This document shows positions 41,604 through 51,975 of a stretch of DNA of 64,000 bases, piece after piece (the first letter of the stretch is position 1; each line of letters starts with the position of its first letter). The notes beneath the pieces are model-generated. The model was given only the letters and a program-made list of their open reading frames with translations. It ran no database searches and was not told the origin of the DNA. This DNA comes from Chloroflexota bacterium (lineage in GTDB: Bacteria; Chloroflexota; Anaerolineae; SpSt-313), in the NCBI GenBank assembly GCA_029553955.1, contig JAKPJZ010000075.1:62001-126000 (forward strand), given 5' to 3'. A program made the translations under genes and the position numbers.

Positions 41604-42503
41604 ATGTATCCGTATTCCAGCCATGTGTGGAAGATTCTGGCATGTCCCTACTGCGAACACTCGCTAGTACAGACGAGTGAGGGTGCGATGTGCACAGGCT
41701 GCCGCGCAGAATACGGGTGCAATGCCTCAGGGGCTCTGGACCTACGTCTGGAGCAGCCGAAGGAGTACAACCTCGAGATCGAACTGGGGACTCCGTTACG
41801 GCAGTTGTCGGGATTGGACCTGGCCCCGCTACCAATGGACGCTGATGCCGAGGTGGACTTTATCGGATTCGGCGTGCCGCACCACCTGACCAGGGAACTG
41901 ATGAGCCATTTCCCCATGGCGTGTGGACAAGACAGCATGATGCTCGACCTTGGGTGCGGGAGCGGGCTACACAAGGGGGTCTGCGAGCATGCGGGGTTCG
42001 AATACGTTGGTCTGGACCACGAATCCCCGAAAGCAATGCTGTTGGGCGATGCCCACGCTCTTCCATTCGCCGACGCCAGCTTTGAGTTCGTGCTATCAGT
42101 CGCAGTGCTGGAGCACATTCGTTTTCCGCTGGTGATGATGCGTGAGACCTATCGTGTGCTGAAGCCCCATGGGAGGTTCATCGGCACCGTGGCGTTTCTC
42201 GAGCCTTTCCATGCCGACAGTTACTACCATCATACTCATCTGGGGTTGCTGAACTTACTGGAGTATGGCGGCTTTGAGGTACGGTACATCGCGCCAAGCA
42301 AGGACTGGACGGCTTTGACTGCGTTGGCGAAAGCTCTACTGCCCGGGATGCCGCCCGTCGTGCGCAGTACCTTGACGGCGCCCATTCGTGCCGCACATGA
42401 GGTGTGCCGTTTGATCGCTCAGAGAAGGGGCCGCAGCGTGGATGAGCACCTTCGCCTGTGTACTACCACGGGCGCTTTCGCATTCGTCGCAGTGAAAGGA
42501 TAG
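41604..42503 (+). CDS. SAM-dependent methyltransferase with N-terminal zinc ribbon
   Basis: 299 residues. An N-terminal CPYC ... CTGC pair (about 12-37) looks like a Trm112-type zinc ribbon; the SAM motif LDLGCGSGLHKG follows near residue 115, with SVAVLEHIRFPLVMMRETYRVLKP. It probably methylates a sugar of the polysaccharide, but the target is unknown. ATG 41604 follows AGGAGG at 6-nt spacing, so the in-frame ATG at 41538 is not preferred. AGG/AGA codons and GC look less extreme than in the nuo genes. Confidence 0.82.
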   Translation: MYPYSSHVWKILACPYCEHSLVQTSEGAMCTGCRAEYGCNASGALDLRLEQPKEYNLEIELGTPLRQLSGLDLAPLPMDADAEVDFIGFGVPHHLTRELMSHFPMACGQDSMMLDLGCGSGLHKGVCEHAGFEYVGLDHESPKAMLLGDAHALPFADASFEFVLSVAVLEHIRFPLVMMRETYRVLKPHGRFIGTVAFLEPFHADSYYHHTHLGLLNLLEYGGFEVRYIAPSKDWTALTALAKALLPGMPPVVRSTLTAPIRAAHEVCRLIAQRRGRSVDEHLRLCTTTGAFAFVAVKG

Positions 42504-42508
42504 CGACC

Positions 42509-44125
42509 TTGTCTCCTCCCCGGGCATTGTGGCCGCAGAGCACGAGCACAGCCCTTATCCTCCTGAGCCTTGCGGCGCTTGGCATGCTGGGCCTGGCCCA
42601 TGCCAGTGCCCTGGGCATCGGAGTCTCCCCCGATTCGGTGGCCTATGTCCACGCCGCGCGAAGCTTCCTTGCCGGCCAGGGCTTGACCACCTTCTCGCCG
42701 AATGGGGGAATCGTTCCCATGACCCAAGTCCCGCCAGTGTACCCTGTACTCCTGGCTTCAGTCGCGGCTCTGGGCGTAGACGTGGCGCTGGCTGCCAAGT
42801 GGTTGAGCATCCTGCTGTTTGGCGTCACCATTGTCGTCACAGGCGCCGCAGTCCGCCGGAGCACGCGGTCGCTCTTACTCTCCGCGTTTGGCGGGCTGCT
42901 GATGCTGACGTCTTATGACATGCTGTATGTGCACTCGTGGGCCTGGACGGAGCCCCTGTTCATTGCGCTGGGTTTGTTGGCGCTGCTGCTGCTGGCCGAA
43001 TACGTTGAGCATCCGTCGCTGCGGAGAGCCGTCGCCGCCGCCATCGTGGTGGCCATCGCGTTCCTCACCAGATACACAGGGGCTGCGCTGTTGATTACCG
43101 GATTTGTCGCCATCGTGCTTGCTGATAGAGGAACGCGGGGGATAGAATGGGCTGACGTTGCAGCCTTCTTGGCTGTTGCCTGCGGCCCCATGTTGCTGTG
43201 GCTGGCTTGGAGCATCCATGTTGGCGCTGGCGTGGCCCATCGAAGCCTGGCGTGGCATCCCCCAACTCTCCGGCACGTCGCGAGCGCCGTGGACACTGTC
43301 TGGCAGTGGCTCCTGCCCGGCTTGACACCTCTTGGCCTTGGCCGGAGCTTGCTTGCGCACATCGGGCCGGCTGGCGTTTGGGCTGCAGTCCTATCTTGTG
43401 CGCTTGCGGTAGGGTTGCTGCTCCTGGCGGGAGTGCGATGGGCGAGTCTCAAAGGGATAGAGTCTGGCAAGTGGTTGCAGCAGCCGGCTGGGAGAGTTCT
43501 CTGCCTGTCGGCACTCTACTGCGTAGCCTACGGGGGTCTGCTGATCGCCTCCATTTCGTTGCTTGATGCCAGCACTCCCGTCGACGTACGGATCCTCTCC
43601 CCGCTCTATCCGGCGATTCTTGTCGGGGCTTTGTGCCTTGTTCATGAGGCGCTGCGACGACGAAAGGGAGACGGCCTGCTTCGCAGCATGCTGGTTGTTA
43701 CAGCCATCGCTCTGGCCGGAGCGCAGGTTGCTCGGGGAGCAGCGTGGATCACGAGTGCCCACGGCAGCGGGCTGGGCTATGCCAATGTGGCCTGGCAACG
43801 ATCGGAGGCGGTGGAGTATGTGAGGAGTTTGGACCCTGGGCGCCCCATCTTCTCCAATAGGTTCGATGCGCTCTACTTCCTGACGGGGAAGCCCGCTATT
43901 CCTATTCCTCGCAAGGCCAATCCTATCACGCTAAGGACTGAAGAGGGCTATGCCGGCGACATGCTCAGGATGGGGAGGGCTCTGGAGGCGAGTGATGGCG
44001 TGTTGGTCTACTTTAGCACGACGCGTTGGTACATGCCATCAGCAGCCGAGCTCCAGCAGGAGCTTCATGTTGAGCCTCTGTTGACTTTCTCCGATGGGGT
44101 GGCATATGGCAGCATCGGACGCTAG
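42509..44125 (+). CDS. GT39-like (GT-C fold) membrane glycosyltransferase
   Basis: 538 residues with about ten hydrophobic segments and the first-loop acidic pattern GVSPDSVAYVHAARSFLAGQG near residue 40, as in undecaprenyl-phosphate-dependent GT-C enzymes. TTG 42509 is chosen: AAAGGA precedes it at a plausible distance, and the frame before it lies in the methyltransferase gene. It would act at the outer side of the membrane. The exact donor and acceptor are unknown. Confidence 0.75.
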   Translation: MSPPRALWPQSTSTALILLSLAALGMLGLAHASALGIGVSPDSVAYVHAARSFLAGQGLTTFSPNGGIVPMTQVPPVYPVLLASVAALGVDVALAAKWLSILLFGVTIVVTGAAVRRSTRSLLLSAFGGLLMLTSYDMLYVHSWAWTEPLFIALGLLALLLLAEYVEHPSLRRAVAAAIVVAIAFLTRYTGAALLITGFVAIVLADRGTRGIEWADVAAFLAVACGPMLLWLAWSIHVGAGVAHRSLAWHPPTLRHVASAVDTVWQWLLPGLTPLGLGRSLLAHIGPAGVWAAVLSCALAVGLLLLAGVRWASLKGIESGKWLQQPAGRVLCLSALYCVAYGGLLIASISLLDASTPVDVRILSPLYPAILVGALCLVHEALRRRKGDGLLRSMLVVTAIALAGAQVARGAAWITSAHGSGLGYANVAWQRSEAVEYVRSLDPGRPIFSNRFDALYFLTGKPAIPIPRKANPITLRTEEGYAGDMLRMGRALEASDGVLVYFSTTRWYMPSAAELQQELHVEPLLTFSDGVAYGSIGR

Positions 44126-44182
44126 CCGGCATCTGGCCGAGAGAGGCAGGACCGCATTGACTGAGCCAGAACGCCGGCGGGG

Positions 44183-45544
44183 ATGCCGCATCGGCCTACT
44201 GTCTGCACGGCTGGTCTGTTCGGCCAGGCGTTGGGCTCAGTAGGGATCGCTGTGTTGCGAGCGTTCGAGTTGCAGGACGTGGCATTGCGAAGACTGTGGG
44301 CAAAGGCCAGAGAGAAGCGCGCGGCATTACTGACACTGGGGAACCTGGGTGTGGCCGAGGTGCTGCTTATCGTCCTCGGTATTGGCAGCAACAGCATTCT
44401 GGCACGCGGGGTGTCGCCGGCTATCTATGGCGAGTACCAACTCGTGCTATCCTTTGTGGGCATTGTATCCTCATTCTGTCTCACTGGGCTGAGCGAGAGC
44501 TTGACGATATCGGCTGCCAGGCGCTACGATGGCAATTTGCTGAGGATTACCGGCCTGAACTTGGCGGTGACGGTCCTGGGAGCCCTGGCCCTTGCCGGTG
44601 TGGCTGTGTACTATCGCAGCTCTCAACCCACGCTCAGTCTGGGAGTGGCCGCTGCTGCCCTGTTGTTCCCACTCGGCAATCTGGCCACAATATGGCCACC
44701 GTGGCTTATCGGCCGGGGCAGGCTGGGCCTGAATGCAGGCCTTCAGGTTGCGCTGTCCGCAATCGGAGTCGGGGCACTGGCCGTGTTCGCTCTGCTGCAG
44801 AGGATTGCGCTGACCGAGTTGGTGCTCATGGTGATGGGGCTGCAGGCGGTGTTTTCGTTGGTAGTGGTGCTTTGCCTCCTGGCGCGCAGAACCAGCGAAG
44901 TGTCGCATCCGCAGACGGTGGTCTTTGGCCTTCACGCCACTGTTGCCAGCCTGTTGGGGGGGCTCGTGCTCACCGATAAGCTGATCATCAACAGCCGTCT
45001 TTCGGCTGCGGACGTGGCCATCTACACCGTGGCGCTGGTCTTCCCGACACAGATCAAGTCGCTCTACGGAGTGTTCAACCAAATGCTCGCTCCTGCCGTC
45101 TACAAGGCTGGATCGGTCGCAGCCGCGTGGAAGTACCTCAGAAAGAGGCTAGCCGTCCTAGTGGTCGTGTTCACAGCGGTTGGGGCGGTTGGGTTCGTCG
45201 CGATACCGGTCTTTGTGCCGCTGTTGTTTTCGCAGCGCTATGCGGTGGCAGTGCCATATGGCAAGTGGCTGTGGCTGAGCCTCGCAGTCACCGCGCCCGC
45301 GACCTATCTGGCGAACGTTCTGAGGGCGCAGAGGAAGGTGAGGTTCGTCTACGTCTCTTCGCTCGGCATGCCGGTGGTGGCGTTCGCGCTCTATCTGGCC
45401 CTGGTCAGGTATGGCCTCGCGGGCATCGTTGTGGCCAAGATCGTCAGTCAGTGGTGTGCTGTGGCCCTCTATGTGGGAGCCTTTCTTTATCATCTCCGCC
45501 AGCCCTCATCGCGCGGGGCTGGTGTCGCTGCGGAAGGCCTATGA
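44183..45544 (+). CDS. Wzx-type polysaccharide flippase (MOP superfamily)
   Basis: 453 residues with about 12 hydrophobic segments and the family feature [20 protein letters not shown] ... [14 protein letters not shown] near the first helices. It would translocate the undecaprenyl-linked repeat unit. The N-terminal 20 or so residues are uncertain: GTG 44252 (VLRAFELQD) is an alternative to ATG 44183. It overlaps the next gene by ATGA. Confidence 0.82.
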   Translation: MPHRPTVCTAGLFGQALGSVGIAVLRAFELQDVALRRLWAKAREKRAALLTLGNLGVAEVLLIVLGIGSNSILARGVSPAIYGEYQLVLSFVGIVSSFCLTGLSESLTISAARRYDGNLLRITGLNLAVTVLGALALAGVAVYYRSSQPTLSLGVAAAALLFPLGNLATIWPPWLIGRGRLGLNAGLQVALSAIGVGALAVFALLQRIALTELVLMVMGLQAVFSLVVVLCLLARRTSEVSHPQTVVFGLHATVASLLGGLVLTDKLIINSRLSAADVAIYTVALVFPTQIKSLYGVFNQMLAPAVYKAGSVAAAWKYLRKRLAVLVVVFTAVGAVGFVAIPVFVPLLFSQRYAVAVPYGKWLWLSLAVTAPATYLANVLRAQRKVRFVYVSSLGMPVVAFALYLALVRYGLAGIVVAKIVSQWCAVALYVGAFLYHLRQPSSRGAGVAAEGL

Positions 45545-46062
45545 CTTTGAGGCGTGCTCTTGGCGGGCCTTGGCTCGCGCTGCTGGGTCATCTGCTGGAT
45601 CAAGTCCAGAAGCACAGGGCGAGGCGCATTCTGGATCAGTGTGCCGCGGTGGGGCGGGATGTCCGCCTGCGCATGCCGGTGGTGGTCTACGACCCGCAGA
45701 GCCTCCGGCTGGGCGATTGTGTGGACATTGGCGAGTTTGTCGTGCTTAGGGCGAGTGGCGGGCTGACCATCGGAAGCCGAGTGTTGATCGCTGCGCATGC
45801 AGTACTGACGACACGGGGGCACCCCAAGACCTTGCCTCGTTATGGACAAATCGAGGATGCTCCACTGCTGGTGGAAGACGATGTGTGGATAGGTGCCGGA
45901 GCGATAGTGCTGCCCGGCGTTTCGGTCGGCCGGGGAGCGATTGTAGCGGCTGGCGCTGTCGTGACCCACTCTGTGCCGCCCTTCTGCATCGTGGCGGGGG
46001 TGCCCGCCCGACCGGTTGGCGAGGTGCATGGGTCGGGCCCAATAAGGAGATCGGAATCGTGA
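45541..46062 (+). CDS. Hexapeptide-repeat acyltransferase
   Basis: 173 residues. Left-handed beta-helix repeats ([55 protein letters not shown]) of the WcaF/maltose-acetyltransferase kind. It probably O-acetylates the polysaccharide or a precursor. ATG 45541 is coupled to the flippase stop, and GTGA couples it to the next gene. Confidence 0.82.
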   Translation: MTLRRALGGPWLALLGHLLDQVQKHRARRILDQCAAVGRDVRLRMPVVVYDPQSLRLGDCVDIGEFVVLRASGGLTIGSRVLIAAHAVLTTRGHPKTLPRYGQIEDAPLLVEDDVWIGAGAIVLPGVSVGRGAIVAAGAVVTHSVPPFCIVAGVPARPVGEVHGSGPIRRSES

Positions 46063-46970
46063 CTAGGGCTCTGGTGATTGGTTCAGAAGGCAACATTGGG
46101 GTGCCTCTCGTGCGGTATCTGCGCGAGAGGGGCTATGAGGTGCTGGAAGTCGACATCCGTGCTGGGTGGCGTGATGGCTACCTGATGGCCGATATCAACC
46201 ATCCCGTCGATCTCTTGCCTGCGTTCGACTGGGGGCCTGATGTTGTCTTTGTGCTATCGGCCATGGTGAGCCGTGTGACCTGCGAGCAGGCGAGCGGATT
46301 GGCAATCGCAACCAACCTGGCTGGCATCAACAATGTTCTTCAGTTGTGCAAGCGTGTGAACGCCATGACGGTGTTCTTTTCGACCTCCGAAGTGTACGGG
46401 CCGGATTGCGACCCCATGGATGAGGCCATCTCGAACCCTCGCCCGAACAACCGCTATGGGCTCTCCAAGCTCCTGGGCGAGCAACTGGTGGAATACGAGG
46501 CCAGGATGTATGGCCTGCGTGCCGTGACCCTGCGGCCGTTCATGATGTACGATGAACGAGAGCACTTTGGCGACCATCGGTCCGCGATGATCCGCTTTGC
46601 CGTCAACTTGGCCCTGGGCAGACCCATCGAAGTGCACCGTGGCAGCGCGCGTGGCTGGCTGCACGTCTCCGATGCTGTGCGCGCGATTGAGGCCGCAGTC
46701 CACGCCTGCCAATACAGCGTCATCAACATCGGTCATCCTGACGTGGTGCCGATTGCCAACCTGGCCGAGATGATTCGCAGGGAATTGGGAGCGCCAGCGG
46801 AGCTCATCATTGCCCGAGACCTGCCGGAGCGCATGACCCTCATCAAGAGGCCCATGCTGGACCGGCAGAGGGAGATCCTGGGGGTGATTCCCAGGGTGTC
46901 TCTGGCCGAGGGCGTAGAGCTGGTGTGCCAGACCGTCCGCGAGCGCCTGCTCGCGGGAGAGCGCCCCTGA
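46059..46970 (+). CDS. NAD-dependent epimerase/dehydratase (extended SDR)
   Basis: 303 residues. [30 protein letters not shown] and catalytic [13 protein letters not shown]. The glycine motif is GxxGNxG, slightly unusual for the family. GTG 46059 has AAGGAG 8 nt upstream and overlaps the acyltransferase stop. The specific sugar is unknown. Confidence 0.84.
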   Translation: MTRALVIGSEGNIGVPLVRYLRERGYEVLEVDIRAGWRDGYLMADINHPVDLLPAFDWGPDVVFVLSAMVSRVTCEQASGLAIATNLAGINNVLQLCKRVNAMTVFFSTSEVYGPDCDPMDEAISNPRPNNRYGLSKLLGEQLVEYEARMYGLRAVTLRPFMMYDEREHFGDHRSAMIRFAVNLALGRPIEVHRGSARGWLHVSDAVRAIEAAVHACQYSVINIGHPDVVPIANLAEMIRRELGAPAELIIARDLPERMTLIKRPMLDRQREILGVIPRVSLAEGVELVCQTVRERLLAGERP

Positions 46971-47031
46971 TGGTTTGCTTTTCCGTGCGGGAACCGCCTC
47001 TTCTGTTGGGTAATGAGTTGTAGATGGTACG

Positions 47032-48216
47032 ATGAGAGAGCGAGTCAAGACCCTAGTTCTTGAGGCCAATGGGCGAGGCACCGAGGGGACCATCATCGCC
47101 GATACTCTGCTACAGGGCCTGTTGCACCTGAAGAATGGCACCGATCTTCCGGCCTGGCTGGCTCGTTGGCCCCTGCTGCAGCGGCACTTGGGGCAGCGGT
47201 ACGAGGCCCTGTCCTACGTAGCGGATTGGCGGGAGGCGCTGTGCGAGCACCCTCTGCTCGATGTTCGTGTATGTAACATCCTCAACCTCGTTGACTATCT
47301 GCAGTGCCGATCGGCCATTGCCGAGTATCCCCTCATCATCGTCCTGCATTCGGCAGGCCACGGGGGCCTCTCGGTGCTGCGCAGGACCGCAGGATGGTTT
47401 CGACGCCGGCGGGGCAGACTGGTCGTCTTTGTCGGCAACGAGTACCGGCGGATGGCTGAGAAGATCGGCCTCATCCAGGCGGCCGAGGCCGATTTCGTGT
47501 GCAGCCAGCTTCCGCTAGAGACTGCGCGCTGGCTGTATGAGGGGGCAGGGCCGTCCAGAGTCCTCTCCATGCCGCACGCACTGAACCCGGCAGTCTACTG
47601 CCCTGAGCCGGGCACACCACGGGCCATAGATATCGGCTTTATCGGCGATCTGTACCACAACCAGATTGGCGATATGGAGAGGACCAACCTCGTCAGGTAC
47701 TTTGAACGTCATGGGCATGATCTGGGGCTGAGCTGCGATATCCGCGCACAGAGGTTGCCGCGTGACGAGTGGGCAGGATTTCTCCGCGCCTGCAAAGCGA
47801 TTCTGGGGGCCGAGTCGGGCACGTACTTCCTGGACAGGACCGGAGAGGCCGTCGCCAGAGCTGAAGCATACAGCAGAACCCATCCAGCGGCTACCTTTGA
47901 CGAGGTCTATGCGAATTCGTTCGGCAGGAGTACAGGGACAGTATCAGGGAAGGCCATCTCACCACGGCATTTCGAGGCCATTGGCACCAAGACCTGCCAG
48001 GTGCTCATCGAAGGCGAGTATAACGGCATCCTGGTGGCGGACGAGCACTATGTCAGCGTCAAGAAGGATCTGGCGAGCATAGAGGATGCAGTCCGCCGCT
48101 TCAGGGATGAGCACCTCCGGCATGCGATGGTCGAACGGGCCTTTGAGTATGTGATGGCCGGCCACACCTACCGGCATCGCGTCGAATCCCTGCTCAGAGC
48201 CACGGGGCTGGATTGA
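47032..48216 (+). CDS. CgeB-like glycosyltransferase-family protein
   Basis: 394 residues. The C-terminal part SPRHFEAIGTKTCQVLIEGE ... VKKDLASIEDAVRRFRD resembles Glyco_trans_1_2/CgeB-type GT-B proteins, which carry this 'FEA-xG' signature. The N-terminal half is poorly conserved. ATG 47032 has no strong ribosome site. Role in the polysaccharide inferred from context. Confidence 0.65.
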   Translation: MRERVKTLVLEANGRGTEGTIIADTLLQGLLHLKNGTDLPAWLARWPLLQRHLGQRYEALSYVADWREALCEHPLLDVRVCNILNLVDYLQCRSAIAEYPLIIVLHSAGHGGLSVLRRTAGWFRRRRGRLVVFVGNEYRRMAEKIGLIQAAEADFVCSQLPLETARWLYEGAGPSRVLSMPHALNPAVYCPEPGTPRAIDIGFIGDLYHNQIGDMERTNLVRYFERHGHDLGLSCDIRAQRLPRDEWAGFLRACKAILGAESGTYFLDRTGEAVARAEAYSRTHPAATFDEVYANSFGRSTGTVSGKAISPRHFEAIGTKTCQVLIEGEYNGILVADEHYVSVKKDLASIEDAVRRFRDEHLRHAMVERAFEYVMAGHTYRHRVESLLRATGLD

Positions 48217-48282
48217 TGAGCGCCATTGGCCCTGCATCGCGGGCCTTGCGAAGGCATGCCATGGAAAGCGGCGCACAGGCCG

Positions 48283-49461
48283 ATGCGTGATCTGGTCTAT
48301 GCGTGCAGCTCGCGGATTCCTGCGAGCTCTGCCAACAGCATCCAGGTCATGCGCATGAGCGCGGCTTTGGCCGATCTCGTGCCCGGCTTCCGTCTGCTTG
48401 CCCCGTGGGAGCCGTTCTCGTACCTGAGGGAGAAGGCCAGGAGAATAGACATCCGTGCCTACTATGGCCTGCACCGCTCCATTCCGCCAACCCGGCTGTA
48501 TCCCAGCATCGCCTACCGAAGCGTCCGCGTCGATCTCTATACGCGAGGGGTCGTCGGCTATCTGGCGAGGCAGCGCCCGCCAGCGGTGTACACCAGATCG
48601 CCGCGGATTGCCGTGGGACTCATTGGGCGCGGCGTGCCGACGGCTCTTGAAGCACATGAGTACGAGCTCTACATTGCCGACGGCTCGCTCGGGGCGCTGG
48701 TCAGCCTCTCCGCCGAGCCCGCGTTCCTGGGCGTGGTGGCCATTTCTGCCGCTCTGGCGGGGCTGTACGAGCGCTTTGGGTTCGCCCAAGAGCGTTTGTT
48801 GGTTGCCCACGATGGCATTCAGGCCGACTTGCTCAGATCCGACATGGAGCAGCTTGAGGCCAGACGGCAGCTTTACATCGATGCGGAGAGACGACTGGCG
48901 CTGTACGCGGGTACACTCGCCGACGACAGAGGCCTGGGGCTTCTGATGGAAGTGGCCCATGCCGTGCCCGAGGTACAGATCATGTGCCTGGGAGGAAAGC
49001 CAAGGCAGGCCGCGTTGCGCGCGGAATCCGCGAGACGCCGCGGCCCGGCAAACATCGAGTTCCGAGCGGCAGTGGCGCCTGCTCAGGTTGCCCAGTATTT
49101 GGCCGCAGCCGACATCTTGCTGGCGCCCTACACGACAGCGGTTCGCTCCGCAGCCTTCATGTCGCCCCTGAAGGTGTTTGAGTACATGGCCGCGGCGAGA
49201 CCAATCGTTGCGTCTGACCTACCGCCGATGCGGGAAATCCTGAGCGATTCGCGGAACGCTCTGTTGGTAGCGCCCGACGACACGCTGGCCATTGCGAATG
49301 CGATCAGGCGTTTGCTGAGCGACGCCAGCCTGGCGCTCCGCCTGGGTCGACAGGCCCGGCTGGATGTGGGGGCCTACACGTGGGATCGTCGCGCGCAGAG
49401 AGTCGTTTCATTCCTCGAGCAGCAGTTGACCGGCCTGCAGGCGCCGGCCTGTACCAGTTGA
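48283..49461 (+). CDS. Glycosyltransferase family 4
   Basis: 392 residues, GT-B fold. The C-terminal donor-site pattern PLKVFEYMAAARPIVASDLP with a following MREIL is diagnostic. The N-terminal half is ordinary. ATG 48283 (MRDLVYACSSR) fits best; the frame extends to ATG 48226, with less plausible sequence. The sugar is unknown. Confidence 0.83.
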   Translation: MRDLVYACSSRIPASSANSIQVMRMSAALADLVPGFRLLAPWEPFSYLREKARRIDIRAYYGLHRSIPPTRLYPSIAYRSVRVDLYTRGVVGYLARQRPPAVYTRSPRIAVGLIGRGVPTALEAHEYELYIADGSLGALVSLSAEPAFLGVVAISAALAGLYERFGFAQERLLVAHDGIQADLLRSDMEQLEARRQLYIDAERRLALYAGTLADDRGLGLLMEVAHAVPEVQIMCLGGKPRQAALRAESARRRGPANIEFRAAVAPAQVAQYLAAADILLAPYTTAVRSAAFMSPLKVFEYMAAARPIVASDLPPMREILSDSRNALLVAPDDTLAIANAIRRLLSDASLALRLGRQARLDVGAYTWDRRAQRVVSFLEQQLTGLQAPACTS

Positions 49462-49480
49462 CAGTCAGGGGCGCGGTGGA

Positions 49481-50668
49481 TTGAGCACACAGCGACCAGT
49501 CCGTGTCTTGATAGCAAGCTATTCGTCGCCATACGAGTATGCCGGCTGGATCAGGCAGACTCGGACCATGATTGCTGCCTGCGACCCAGGGCTGGTCAGG
49601 TTCACATGGCTGTCGGCGCGAGACGGCCAGCCGCCCCAACCGACCGCGGGAAGTGAGCCCTTCCAGACAAGTGCGTTGCCGGTGCGCGCGCGGCGAGACA
49701 GCGCCGTGGCCCAGATCGAGTTCTCGCTTCGGGCGTGTGCCCACATCGTGCGGTGTCGACATGCATTCGACGTCCTCTATCTGCCGATGGCCTATTTCCC
49801 GGCGCCGCTCTTGGTTGTGCTCGGCCGGCTGCTGCGCAGACCGGTGGTCGTGCGCATTGCCAGAGGCGAGGCCTCTAGGACGAGAAAGCCGCTCGCCGTG
49901 TTGAGGCAGCGGATGCTCCGGCTGGCGAGCGCCGTCGTGGTACTGAACGAGGACTCGGCTGTGCGCCTGCGTCAGTTGGGGGTCAGGGCTTCCGACATCT
50001 GCTACATACCGAATGGGGTAGACACTGATCGCTTCCACCCGGTTTCAGATGAGGAGCGGCGCCGAGTCCGCGCGCGGCTTGGCATCGATGAGGATGAGTT
50101 CGTCGTGATGTATGTCGGCAGCATCTGCCGGCGCAAGGGCGTGGAGGCCCTCATCCAGGCATTCGGGATGTTCGTAGCTCGTGGGGCGAAGGGACGGCTG
50201 TTGTTGGTGGGGCCTACGGAAGGGGCAGAGGCCGAGCCGGGGTTTGTGGAGGAAATCCGTCGCTCTGTTGACGAGAACGAGTTGGGCTGTAGCGTGGCCC
50301 TGATGGGGCGATCCGATTGCGTCGAGCAGGCCCTGCAGGCGTCAGATGTGTTCGTCCTGCCCTCGCGTGCGGAGGGGATGCCGAACGCGTTGCTGGAGGC
50401 GATGGCGACAGGGTTGCCCTGCATCGGCACAGATATCCCTGGCATTCGTGAGATTGTGCGCAGTGGTGAGAATGGCTTGCTGGTGAGTACTGACGATCCC
50501 GCTGCAATCGCAGACAGGGTCGCGCAACTGCTTGGCGACCGGGCGCTGCGAGACGACATTGGCCGCAGGGCCAGGAGCACGGCGAGATCCCTCTTCTCGA
50601 TCCAGGAAACGGCAGTGCGATACCAGGCTCTGTTCTCGCGCCTGGCAGCGCGGAGCGTATCCCTGTGA
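49481..50668 (+). CDS. Glycosyltransferase family 4
   Basis: 395 residues, GT-B fold. PNGVDTDRFHPV, VGSICRRKGVEALIQAF and the donor-site PSRAEGMPNALLEAMATGLP are classic GT4 motifs. TTG 49481 is the only in-frame start near the family N-terminus (MSTQRPVRVLIASYSSPYEY). It overlaps the next gene by GTGA. Confidence 0.87.
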   Translation: MSTQRPVRVLIASYSSPYEYAGWIRQTRTMIAACDPGLVRFTWLSARDGQPPQPTAGSEPFQTSALPVRARRDSAVAQIEFSLRACAHIVRCRHAFDVLYLPMAYFPAPLLVVLGRLLRRPVVVRIARGEASRTRKPLAVLRQRMLRLASAVVVLNEDSAVRLRQLGVRASDICYIPNGVDTDRFHPVSDEERRRVRARLGIDEDEFVVMYVGSICRRKGVEALIQAFGMFVARGAKGRLLLVGPTEGAEAEPGFVEEIRRSVDENELGCSVALMGRSDCVEQALQASDVFVLPSRAEGMPNALLEAMATGLPCIGTDIPGIREIVRSGENGLLVSTDDPAAIADRVAQLLGDRALRDDIGRRARSTARSLFSIQETAVRYQALFSRLAARSVSL

Positions 50669-51849
50669 GTGCGCGTTCACATGATGATGTCGGTGGAAGG
50701 CATGTGCCAACAAGAATCCTCGCCATCCTGCCACTGCTGGGCGACCCGAGGCACTCGAAGCGTATCTCGATGCTGCAGGAATATGGCTTCGCTGTCCAGG
50801 TCGCGGCTTTTGAGCGGGATTCCCATTCGGGCCGCATGCCCGATTGCCCCGCGGAGAGCCTAGGCAAGATAGCCCATGGCCGCTACTTGCAGCGAATCCC
50901 GAGGATACTCGCCGCTCTACCAGCGTTGCGGCGTGCCATGAAACGCAGTCATGCGGCCTATGCCTTTGGCCCAGATATGGCCTTGATGGCACTTGTTGCC
51001 GGATTAGGATTGGGAAGACCAGTGGTTGTGGAAACGGCGGATATCCGCGAGGTGCAGGTTGCTCCGGGGTTGATGGGCCGTTTGGTACGCATGATCGATA
51101 GGTGCCTGGTCAACTCGTGCTCTCTGCTGGTAGCCACAACGCCGGCCTTCATTGAGGTGTACTATCGCCGATGGCTTCGCGCATCTGTCCCGGCGATGGT
51201 CATTGAGAACAAGGTGGAATCGAGCTTTGCGCAAGAGATGATTGCCGAGGGTATCAAGAGCTCCTTGGCCGGCAGGCCACTCAGAGACAGGCCGCTGCGC
51301 ATTGGATACTTTGGCAACTTGCGATGCGAATGGTCATGGCGCGTACTGAAGGGGTTTGCCGAATCCCGACCGAGGGACGTAGAGGTGGTTCTGGCGGGGT
51401 TTCCAATGAACCCTGTCGATCTTCCACAACAAGCAGCTAGGTACGACAACATCGAGTATCTTGGCGAGTTCCGTTCGCCGCAAGACCTGCCGGCCCTGTA
51501 CAGTAGCGTGGATCTCGTCTGGGCATGCTACCAGCCCTTGGGGCCTAATGACTGGAATCTGCGCTGGGCCAGGCCCAACCGGTTCTATGAGAGTTGCCTG
51601 TTTCAGGTGCCCATCATATCGAGGGCAGGGTCTTGTGATGCCGTGGACGTGGCCCGCTATGGTATCGGCCTGATCATCGAGGACGAGGACGTTGTAGCGG
51701 TGGTGGATAGGCTTTGCAGCATCGTGCCCGATGACCTGGAGACCTGGAAGCACAACATGGCGATGCTGCCGCGCAAGGTGTACATGTACACCAGCGAGGC
51801 ATGCACCCTGGGGGGCGCTCTGGAGCGGATTGCAGGGCGGTGCTCGTGA
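50665..51849 (+). CDS. GT-B glycosyltransferase-like protein
   Basis: 394 residues. The GT-B layout is visible (RILAILPLLGDPRHSKRISM near the start; LGEFRSPQDLPALYSSVDLV and NRFYESCLFQVPIIS in the C-terminal half). The usual GT4 E-x7-E motif is modified, so the family is less certain. GTG 50665 is coupled to the gene upstream. Confidence 0.75.
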   Translation: MSARSHDDVGGRHVPTRILAILPLLGDPRHSKRISMLQEYGFAVQVAAFERDSHSGRMPDCPAESLGKIAHGRYLQRIPRILAALPALRRAMKRSHAAYAFGPDMALMALVAGLGLGRPVVVETADIREVQVAPGLMGRLVRMIDRCLVNSCSLLVATTPAFIEVYYRRWLRASVPAMVIENKVESSFAQEMIAEGIKSSLAGRPLRDRPLRIGYFGNLRCEWSWRVLKGFAESRPRDVEVVLAGFPMNPVDLPQQAARYDNIEYLGEFRSPQDLPALYSSVDLVWACYQPLGPNDWNLRWARPNRFYESCLFQVPIISRAGSCDAVDVARYGIGLIIEDEDVVAVVDRLCSIVPDDLETWKHNMAMLPRKVYMYTSEACTLGGALERIAGRCS

Positions 51850-51975
51850 CCCCTGCGCCCGGCCAATGTGGAGGCACTGTGATGGCAGGGTATCCAGCGC
51901 TGGATCATGGCGAGGCAGTGGCAGGAGCAGTGAGGACGGGTGCGCCGGGAGGCCAAGCAGGAAGCGGAGAGTGTA